From Mastigamoeba balamuthi (lineage: Eukaryota > Evosea > Mastigamoebida > Mastigamoebidae), in contig CACRSC010000038.1 of assembly GCA_902651635.1 (NCBI GenBank), forward strand, positions 241,659 to 305,658: DNA of 64,000 bases. Reading direction: 5' to 3'. Shown here piece by piece: positions 44,001-53,254 of this stretch (the stretch's first letter is position 1; each line of letters begins with the position of its first letter). A program made the position numbers and the translations under genes. The notes under the pieces are model-generated. The model was not told the DNA's origin. It was given only the letters and a program-made list of their open reading frames with translations, and made no database searches.

Positions 44001-47000
44001 GCACCAGCATGCACACCATCGAGCCCCGTCCCACGCCGAGTGCCACCAGCTCGCCTGCCAGCCGTGTCGCTGCTCTGTCCAGCTCCCCGCGCGTCACCGC
44101 CCGCTCGTTGTGCACCACCGCGACGGCCTCTGGGTCCGCCGATGCCATCCGCTCGAAGGCGTCGTGGAGGAGCTCGTCGGGCACGGGCATCGTGCGGCTG
44201 TTGAAGTCGGCCACGACCTGCTTGTACTGCGCCTCCGGGAGCATCTCAACGTCGCCCAGGCGCGTGTCTGCGGGGCGCGTCGCGAATTCGACGAGGAGGT
44301 GCTGGTAGCACTCGACAAGCCTCTGGACCGTGCACTCGTCGAAGATGTCCGTCGAGTACTCGAGAGCCACGGTTGTCTTGTCCCGACCGTGGAACACCGA
44401 GGTGGTGAGCTCGAAGAGCGCAGAGCCACTCTTCCAAGGCTGCGGAGTGACCACGCAGCCGCCGATCTGCATCTCGGCCGACTCGACGAAGTTGAACATC
44501 ACCTGGAACAGCGGCGACCGCGTGCCGCGCTGCACCTTCAGCTCCGACACCAGCTCGTGGAACGGCAGTCCCTGCAGCGTCTGCCCCAGCGCCACCTTGC
44601 TGTGCACGTGCGACACGAGGCCCTTGATCGTCGCCAGTCCACCGGCTGCGTAGTTGGCTCGCAGGACCAGCGTGTTGACAAAGTACCCGATGACTGTGTC
44701 GAGCTCCTGCGCGGGTCTGTTGGAGACGGGGTAGCCGACCACGATGTCGTCCTGCCTCGTGATTCGGTGGAGCATCTCCACCCAGCATGCCATCATGACG
44801 CTGAACACTGTTGTGGACTGGCTTCGTGCTGCCACCTGAAGATGATGCTGCAAGTCCTGAGACAGATCCGCGAACACCACAGACCCCTTGCCACTGGGCT
44901 TCTGGGGGTACGGCCTGTCGACGGGCAGTTCCAGCGCGGTTGTGCAGCCGTCCAGTTCCTCCCTCCACATTTCGGCCAGGACGCTCCTCTGTTGGCTCAG
45001 CTGCGCCCTCTGTGCGACCGCGTAGTCGGAGTACTGGATCGGGGGCTCTGGAAGGTCTCGTCCCTCATAGAGATCGTGCAGCTCCGAGAACATGACCCGG
45101 AACGACGCCCCATCAAACGCCACGTGATGAGTCCCGATGGCAAGCCAGTGCGAATCGCATCCGAGGCGGAACAGAGTCGCGCGGAACACGGGCCCGTGCT
45201 CGAGGTCGTACGGTGAGAACAGGACCTTGCGAACCGCTGACTCCATCTCCTGTTGATCCATGTCCTCGGCGTCTACGATCATCACGAGAGAGGCCGCGTC
45301 CTGCGAGAGAACACTGACGAACTGCTCCAGCTCGTCCGACGACTTCCCTCTGCGGTACGCCGTGCGAAGGATGCGATGCCGAGACACCACGGTGGCGAGA
45401 CAATCCAGTAGCAGCTGACCGTTCAGAGGTCCCTCGATCCGCACAGAAGCACCCGAATTGTATGCCGACCAGAGCGGCTTCATGTCGTGGAGGACCCACA
45501 TCTGCTCCTGCTGCGACGACAGCGAGTACGCCCCGGACTCCTCCGTTATCCGGGCGATGTGCTCCGCGTTGCTCGAATGGAAGGTGTCCGGCGCCGACGC
45601 GAGGCGAGCGATTGCTCTAACGGAGCCGCTCTCGTTCAGGAAGGCAGTCGAGATTGTCAGGCCGAGCTCTGTCTTGAGCATGTGGACCAACGAGGTGGCC
45701 ATCAGGGAGTTGCCGCCCAGCTCGAAGAAGTTGTCCGTCGCCGAGATGTGCGTGTCCTCAGTCGCCCGAAGCGCCTTCCGGAACAGCGCCGCCACCGCCT
45801 TCTCCTCCTCCGTCTCGGGCTCCCCGCCGTCCTCGCCCGTGCTCTCGGGCTGGGGCAGCGCGTCGATGTCCACCTTCCCGTTCTTGTTCAGGGGTATCCG
45901 CTCGATCACCACGTACTTGCGGGGAAGCACAAACTTCGTCAGGCTCGCCTTGGCGTGCTCCGCCAGCGATTCCGTGTCGATCCCCTCCGCGGCGCACTTG
46001 GGCACGACGTACGCCACCAGCATCTTGGCCGCGCCGCAGTCCGAGTACACCACCGTGCACTGCTCCACCGAGGGGTGCTTGCACAGCACGCTCTCGATCT
46101 CCCCCAGCTCCACTCGGACTCCGTTCACCTTGACCTGCTTGTCGATGCGCCCCACGTACGAGATCGTCCCGTCCGCGTTCCACTTGCCCAGGTCCCCGCT
46201 CTTGAACACTCGGCCGCCAGGGAAGAAGGGGTCCTGAACGAACTTGGCCGCCGTGACCTCTGGCCTGTTGTGGTACCCGTGTGCCACACAGGCGCCGCCG
46301 ATGAGCATCTCGCCAGGGACGCCGATGGGCACAGGCTGCATGTGCTGGTCCACGATGTAGATTCGGGCGTTGCTGATCGGGCGCCCAATTGTGGGGCCGA
46401 CCTGCCGCGGCGGAACTTCGATGGCCGTGCAGATGACTGTGCACTCAGTCGGGCCGTACTCGTTGACGACCGTGCGGTTATCCAGCCCGCTGTGCAGCTT
46501 CTCGCCGCCGATGCCGATGGCTCTCAGCGAGGCAGGCACCTCTCCTCTGAGAGTGTGCTCGCCGAGGGCTGTCGGAAGGAACAAGTTGGTTATTGCGTTC
46601 TCTCGCAGAAACTGCAGCAGCCTCTCGCGGTCGTGCTTGACGGAATCGTCGACTATGTACATAGAAGCCCCTGCGGACAGCGCGGTCCAGTTCTCTGTGA
46701 TCGAGGCGTCCCAAGCTTCGCCCGAGATCTCAGCGAACCTGTCGCTCTCAGACACTTGGTCGCGCGTGTTTCGGTAGTGCACGAGGTTGACGACGGACCG
46801 GTGCTCGATCACGGCGCCCTTGGGAATGCCCGTTGTCCCGGACGTGTAGATCACGTACGCGGCGTCACTCGGCTGACACGTCGGCAGTTCGGTCTCCTCG
46901 GCGCATGCAAGCGCATCGTCGACCGTAGCAGCACTGACGAACACGGTTTTTGGTGCCACGCCAGCTTCGTCGGCGAGCTGGCGCATCGATCGGTCACTGA

Positions 47001-49465
47001 GGACAATCCTTGAGCCCGAGTCGTCAACGATGAACGAGACACGGCTCGGGGGGGACTTGGGATCGATCGGGACGTAGGCCGCTCCAGCCTTAACGACTCC
47101 AAGCATCGAGATAAGGTACTCGATCGACCTGCGGTGCAGAATGCACACGTTGTCCCCGCGCTTGATACCGTTACGCACCAGCCACTTGGCGAGGAGAGCC
47201 GCCTTGGACGAGAGCTCTCCGCGGGTCAGGCTACGGGAGCCGTGAATCGCGCAGGGCATGCTGGGGTCGTTGGCGACGTGGGCCTCGAACTGGGTGAACA
47301 CGAGCTCGCTGTCGGGGAACGGCGTTGGGCGCGGATTGAAGTCGCTGATGACGCGAGCCAACTGAGCCTCGGGCATCATTTTCAGGGACCAGACAGGGGT
47401 GCCCGGCTCCGAGGACACGAAGTCGGCCAGAAGCCGCAGATAGCACCCACAGAGCTGCTCGACTGTGGACGCGTCGAACACCTCTGTGCGGTACTCGACG
47501 TACAACGACATCGTCTGCTCCCCATCGGCGCTGGTCACTCGGTGGGTATTGAAGACGAGGTCCAACATCGAGTGGTCCTTCTCGATAGGGACGATGCGAG
47601 TGCACGCAGTGTCTACCCCGCTCAGCGGCAGCCCCTTGCGCTCGACGAAGTTGAACACGGCCTGGAACAGCGGCGATCTCGCCCCTCTGGGAGCCCTGAG
47701 TGCAGTGGCCAGGTCCATGATGGGGACGGCCTGCATCTCTGGTGGCACTCGCGTGGCACGGTACACGGACGAGACCAGGTCGCCCAACGTCTCGCGGCCA
47801 GAAAACTCGACTCGCAGCGGCAGAGTGTTGACGAAGTAGCCGATGACGCCGAGTGCCCGAGTGTCGCGGTTTCTGACGGGGAAGCCGACCAGGATGTCGT
47901 CCTGGCGGGTGAACCGGTGCAGCAGCTCGGCATAGCAGGCCACCATCAGCGAGAACGTCGTTGCGCCCAGCCGCTTTGATGCTGCGGAGATGGCTCCGCT
48001 CAGCGTGGAATCGAGTTGAATCGTATGTGTGGCGCTTTCCCACGTCGGCTGCGGCGGGAACGGCCTGTCGACGGGCAGGTCAAGCAGCATGCTGCTGCCC
48101 CTGAGCTTCTCGGCCCACTTGGACACGAGGTCTCCGTTGCTTGGCGCGCTGCTCCTCTGCCAGAGCGAGTAGTCCATGTACTGGACCGCCTCGGGGAGCT
48201 GCTCGCCTTGGTAGAGCCGCCGTAGATCGTCGGCGAACGCCGGGCTCGAGCTGAGATCGTAGGCGATGTGGTGGACAGCGAACGCCAGCAGGTGCGTATC
48301 ATCGGACGTGCGAAGAACGATTATCCTGCAGATAGGGCCCACAGCGAGGTCGAACGGCTGCATCAGCTCGTTTCGGATGTACTCCCTCTGCTCCTGAGCA
48401 GTCCGGCACCTCATGTCCTCGAAGTGGACCAGCGAAGCGGACTCGGAGAGCGGGACAGAGACGTATTGAAACAGCTCCCCGGTCGTCGGGTCGTGCCTGT
48501 AGGCAGTCCTGAGCACACGGTGCCTGGAGATCAGCCCCGCGAGTGCGCCCGTGAGCCTGTCGCAGTCGATGCTCCCCCGGATCTCGTAGCACTCGTCGAC
48601 GAAGTTGTAGGGACAGCAGTTCTTGGGCGCGGACATCTGGTGCAGCCACATCTGGGTCTGCCACGGCGACGCGGGACACTCGGTCGCCTCCGACGTCACG
48701 ACGGGGAACACACAGGAGGAGGAGGGTGATGGGTCCTCCGAGAAGAGTCGCGACAGCGCCTGGGCCAGTGCGATGGGCGTCGGTGCGCCCTCGATCATCT
48801 GCACGGTGATCGGCAGCTGCTTCTTCAACAGCTCCTATTGCATATACGGAGAGCACGTTAGAGCCGAACATACTAGATACGGGGGCGTACACAAGATGGG
48901 GTCACTGCCCTCCACTGCCCTCGCAGCGGGGCCACAGAGTCGACGACGAGCACCGCACCCACGCAGGGCCCGCCCACGCAGTCGGGGTGCCTTTTGCTGG
49001 TGATGGTAACGGCAGCGCAGGTGTCCGCCTCCCTAGATGAGCGCGCGATGAGTAGGGAAAAAAACAGGAATGACGAGGATATCTGATAGCCAACCGAGAA
49101 AGAGTGCTCCCTTTGGTAAGTACGACGTACCTGAAGATGCACGGCTCGAGCCCCGACGCCAGCGCCCCGAAGAACGCCACGAGGGCACACTCGGCGTCGT
49201 CAGGCTCGTCGTCGAAGACGAGCAGAGCCCTCCCGGCGCTCCCGGCGACGTCCGCGATGGCTGCAGAGACCGAAGCCACGCGCTCCCAGAGCTGAGCGAA
49301 CGACCCCTGCGTCGATCGTGCACGCAGAGCTTCGACCAGCGGGTGCGCCAGCCTCGCCAGGCGCGGGGTCGCTGACGGGGACGAGCAGTGGGGCGACTCG
49401 GGCCTCGTAGTCGTCGGGGCAGGAGATACCGGCCTCGACAGATCGCTTGTGTAGACGCTCTCCAT
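38083..49465 (-). CDS. Trimodular non-ribosomal peptide synthetase with terminal thioester reductase
   Basis: Exons 49465-49131, 49032-48891 and 48834-38083 give 3742 residues; the last exon is 10,752 nt without an intron. Residues 1-160 resemble only the front part of an adenylating enzyme (ALVAFFGALASGLEPCIF, then GAVLVVDSVAPLRGQW) and lack its catalytic core. Then come three C-A-T modules. Condensation motifs: HHIAYDL, HHVAFDG, HHVAFDG. Adenylation motifs in all three: YTSGTTG, NxYGPTE, SGDL, GRID and the PLNKNGKVD lysine. Carrier sites: GGNSL three times. The C-terminus is an NAD(P)-dependent reductase (ALLTGATGFLGAFLLAEL, NVDGTRNVLQL, PQSKWVAETM) that releases the chain as aldehyde or alcohol. 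No epimerase, methyltransferase or thioesterase seen. Substrate-pocket residues read by eye: DATFGGEVIK, DAAFSGIVMK, DTSSRGEVQK; substrates not assigned. Active sites appear intact. Confidence 0.93.
40730..41680 (-). repeat. Synthetase internal repeat, module 3 copy
   Basis: This DNA is nearly identical to 43862-44812, exactly 3132 bp away. It covers the end of a condensation domain and the start of the following adenylation domain. Confidence 0.85.
42568..43256 (-). repeat. Synthetase internal repeat, module 2 copy
   Basis: Nearly identical at DNA level to 45700-46388, again 3132 bp away, covering the C-terminal part of an adenylation domain and its carrier domain. A shared 3132-bp period (1044 residues) marks duplicated modules kept alike by recent exchange. 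Confidence 0.85.
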
Positions 49466-49596
49466 ACAAACGCGCTTTCGTGTTATGTTGCGATGACCGA
49501 ACGCTAGACGCCCCTCGGAGCGGACGTGTGGCGATGCAATATGGGTGTAGTGTAGTGATGCCACTCGTGCCGGTGACAAGGCCACCCCCCTCTCGA

Positions 49597-49662
49597 CCCG
49601 CAGGATGGTGCGGGGAATACGGGGCTGCTTTTCCTTTGGTTTTCCCCGCACCATCCTGCGGG
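49597..49662. repeat. Perfect 21-bp inverted repeat upstream of the synthetase
   Basis: The arm at 49597-49617 (cccgcaggatggtgcgggg plus aa) is exactly complementary to 49642-49662, with a 24-nt spacer. It lies in the 624-bp divergent promoter region between the synthetase and the AT-hook gene, 132 bp from the synthetase start. It could be a paired binding site or a hairpin. Confidence 0.85.
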
Positions 49663-50089
49663 GCCTGCTCTATTCGACCTCTTTTTCCGGGGCAGCGCCA
49701 GCCGAACGCACAGCCCCTGCTGGAGCAGCGTGACGTCGGCGGCCCGCGCTGCTTGCGGGCAAGCGATCTGATGTTTTTTCCGTGCCGAATTGGATGTTTG
49801 ATGTAATGACATGTGTGTGGAGATTGGCGTAATGCAGGAATGAAAAATGGGCTACGGGTGTCCGGCGATCACATCAAAAAAAGACAAAACGAAGAGACTA
49901 GTTGGGGTGGGCCGATCCCCCCTGCGGTCACGCGGGCAGCCCCGCCTGGGCGCCATGCCACGGCACAATGCTGCCGATTTTGCTCCAAGAAGAGCTCCTA
50001 TTTTTTCACTCCCAAATTGAAAAATGCAGAGCGAAAAGAGCGGAAAAACGAGAGAGGCAGGCACCCCGTCCCCCGCCGCACCCCCACGG

Positions 50090-51116
50090 ATGCTGCTCTC
50101 GTTCCGCACCCTCGGCTCAACAAAACTGCCGGTACTCTGCCTTGCCGCTCGTGTGCGTTGCCTGACGCTCCCTTGGGGACTGCTGGGGGGTTCGTCAGGT
50201 CGACATCGACGTGGGGGTCGGGTGGCGCGAGGCGCAGGGCATGTCGCCGGCGGCTGTCAAGATCTCGTGCTCGTTCCCGCAGCTGTTCGTGGTCGAGCCC
50301 TTCGAGGAGCTGCGCTGCGACGCCTGCGCCGGGGCGCCCGTTGTCGGTACACAAATATCTTCTTGTGGAATTAGCCAGAAAATCAGTATTGCAATCCAGA
50401 ATCCAGAACCTTCAATCAAGCAGTTAGTATAGTATCGGGGGATGATCAATCGTGATGAATCGCACCGTCCGCCGAAAATGGTCGCCTTTCCTCAATTGAT
50501 TCGGACAGTGGTGGAGCCGGCCGACTGCCTGTGGTCCGAGCGCGTGGAGCGGCCGCAGGAGAGCGGCCTGGAGCACTACCACTACACCGCGCGCGTGTCC
50601 TGCGTGCACGGCGCTGCCAGCGACGTGGGCGACGTGGTCCTCGTCGTCAGCCTCGCTGGCCTCCGCGTCGTGAGCACCCCCTTCCGCATCGCCTCCCGGA
50701 AGCGTGGCCGCCCGCCCGGCCCCGAGGCCCGGCAGCGCAACAAGCAGCGGGCCATCGTGCGGGTGCGCTCCTCGCGCTCAGAGGTCGCCCTGCGGCCTCC
50801 CGACCCGCTGGCGGGGCGCTGCTGCTCTCTGGTCGTGAAGATTGTCGTGGGGTACTCCCTGGGCGGCCAGCAGCACCTGGTCGGGGCCGTCGAGTTCGTC
50901 GGGGGGCAGCTCCGTGCGCTCGTCCCCGGGTTCGTGGGGCGGCGGTGCGAGGTCATCCCCGCGCAGGGAGGCGAGAAGGGGAGCATCATGGTCGCAGTCG
51001 AGGTGTTCTCGGACCCGCAGTCGCCCAGCATCCTCCAGGGCCTCATCCAGTGGCACGTGTCCACGGGCCACATACCCGCCATGCTGACTCTGCACGAGTC
51101 GGTGACACACCTGTAG
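50090..51116 (+). CDS. AT-hook protein, possible transcription factor
   Basis: Exons 50090-50131, 50199-50346 and 50509-51116 give 265 residues. An N-terminal beta-rich part with a CDAC motif (KISCSFPQLFVVEPFEELRC) and a second one (YHYTARVSCVHGAA, VVLVVSLAGLRVVSTPFRIA) are followed directly by SRKRGRPPG, an AT-hook-like basic motif that grips the minor groove of AT-rich DNA. The S-x-PF-x-I-x-SRKR layout recalls the end of immunoglobulin-fold DNA-binding domains, but I cannot name a family. The remaining 130 residues are ordered and unrecognised. It is divergent from the synthetase across a 624-bp region and convergent with the MFS transporter (38 bp between stops), so a regulatory role in the cluster is an inference. 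The second intron (162 nt) is AT-rich. Confidence 0.6.
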
Positions 51117-51154
51117 AACAGTGTCAATGCGATACGTTTATTTGTTTCGCCAGC

Positions 51155-52896
51155 TCAGCAGGCAGACTCGTTCGAGTTGCCTACGTTGTGCTCCTTTTCC
51201 GAGCTGTGAGGCTTCTCTGGTTGTGGCTGCGGGGTGTGTGTCTGGTTAATTCGCCTGAGCTCCTCGCGACCCTTCCTCGTAAACCCCAGCCAGAGGTTCG
51301 GGAGTGCCAGGGAGATCAAAGTGCAGACGCCGAAGATCGCAGCCAGGAATGTGAAGCAGTTTGTGAAGGCCTTGGCATGGTACACGACCCCTTGCTCCGT
51401 GTGCTCCGAGTTCTTCCGCATTATGAGAGTTACGAGAACAGGTCCCAGTGACCCGCCAATGAACCGCAGCAGGAGGTTGGCGCCGGACACAGCCCCGAAC
51501 TGCTCGGGAGGGGTCGTCGAGGTAATGATCTCTGTGATGGCAACAACAGACATCCCAAAGCCCAGGCCTGAAGTGCAATTAAGGAACACTGCCTGGAGGC
51601 GGGTGGCCTTGAAGCAGATGTACAACGACACACCAATAAGAGTGATGACGTTAGAGAGCAGCAGCGTGAAGGCACTACCAACAAGAGGACGCAACAGCTG
51701 TGCAACGAATGCGGACACGAGAGCGAGGAGACCAAACGGCAGCATCAGAGCGCCCACAGTGAGCATCTTGGATATCTTGAAGTCCATCGCGGAAGACGTG
51801 TAGAGGTATGGCAACGTCTGGAAAAGAGAGAAGACAACAACGCCGCTGAAGAAGGATACACAGCATATCACCAGTTGCATGCGGCCCAAGAGGAACCGGA
51901 CAGGAATAAGAGGGTACTTCACTCGGAACTCCCAGGCTACCAGACCCGCAATCAGTACTATGCCAATGATGACCAGAGACAACGTTAGTGCATCTTTCCA
52001 GCCATGATCCTCTGAGAAAGTCAGCCCCATTAGCAGAGAGATCACGCCAACTGTCAGCAGCACGATCCCAATAAAATCCAGGTCGCGTAGCCGGGGTTTA
52101 TCCCGACCTCCCTGTCCAGCAGAACTCCCAGTCACTGCCGTGACCTGCAATTGGTGTAACTCAACTACTGGGGTTGCCTCGCGCAGTCGCAGGAGACGGT
52201 CGATGCCCGGGCTCGGCATGGTGATGATGAATGCGATTATGAACACCGCGAACACGGGGAACGTGGTAATGAAGATAGCGTTCCATCTCAGGCCTTCGAG
52301 AGCAGCAGCCCCACCAATTAGGCCGGCGCTCATTCCGACGCTGATCATACTGGAAGTCAGTGCCAGCATCAGTGGCCGCAGCCTCGTTGGTATCTGGTAG
52401 CATTTGTCAGCCACTGGCGAATGGGGAGCAATTCTTCTACCTTCTGATTGACGATGTTCATGCAGAGCCCCGTGCATGACATGCCAAACCCCTGCACCAA
52501 CCGTGCGATGATGGCGACGAAGATGTTGGATTTCCCTCCCCACGCACAGATAATCTGACCCACGAGGGACAGGGCCAGGCTGGCGGCTGTCACCCCCTTG
52601 GTGCCGTACAGGTCAGCGAGGCTCGAAGATATGCTCGTCCACACAGCGCCCACGATGTTGTACGCACTCAGGATCCACGGGGTCCATGACCCGTGCGATG
52701 CAAACTGCTCCTGGATGACAGGCAGTGCCGGCACGAGGCAGAGCTCGACGAACATGACGCTCAGGGGCAGCAGCATGACCTGCACGCACAGGGCGACAGT
52801 GCGTGCCGACACGAGGTCGGGCTTCGATGCTGCGCCGGTGCTGGGTGTCCGCGTTGCAGAGGGGCCTGGTGATGTGCTCGGTGCGTCCGTCTTCAT
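51155..52896 (-). CDS. MFS multidrug/metabolite exporter (DHA2-like)
   Basis: Exons 52896-52415 and 52382-51155 (intron 32 nt) give 569 residues with about 12-14 membrane helices. The first half has the MFS signature region (LSAYNIVGAVWTSISSSLAD, LYGTKG) and ARLVQGFGMSCTG; after the intron come SSMISVGMSAGLIGGAAALE, which fits motif C of drug antiporters, a central charged loop, and the remaining helices (FIGIVLLTVGVISLLMG, LTVGALMLPFGLLALVSAF, NCTSGLGFGMSVV). Transporters of this type expel drugs or secondary metabolites using the proton gradient. Its place next to the synthetase block suggests it exports the peptide product or protects against it; this is inferred. The intron joint is chosen by frame. 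Confidence 0.85.
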
Positions 52897-53043
52897 AGGC
52901 TTTTTTATTATGTGTCTGAAGACGTCGGGTCTGCGCGCGCCCCTTTTTATTTCGGATACACCGGCTGCTTACCATTTCGTGGGGGCGAATACCAGTTCGG
53001 CGGATAAAAAGAGGCCGCTCCCAGTGATGGGGCTCATAATTCA

Positions 53044-53250
53044 CTCCGATCACTGCCCATATTGGAAAACCGGGGAAAACTCGCTGTGGTTTTGGTATTT
53101 GTGTGTTTGGGCGGAAGAGTGCGAGTTCACCGTGATCACTGCCCCTATTGGCAAACCGGGAGAAGGGTCTCTTTGGTTTGGTATTTGCGCGTTTGGGATG
53201 AAGAAAGGTCTATGGTTTGGTATTTGCGCGGTTGGGGTGGAGGGGTGTGT
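53044..53250. repeat. Imperfect tandem repeat, about 110-bp unit
   Basis: GATCACTGCCCATATTGG near 53048 and TGATCACTGCCCCTATTGG near 53132 begin two related copies that continue through ggtttggtatttg and gtttggg; a third, shortened copy (ggtttggtatttgcgcg) follows at about 53214. It fills the gap between the exporter's 5' side and the NAT10 stop codon. Confidence 0.65.
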
Positions 53251-53254
53251 GGCC

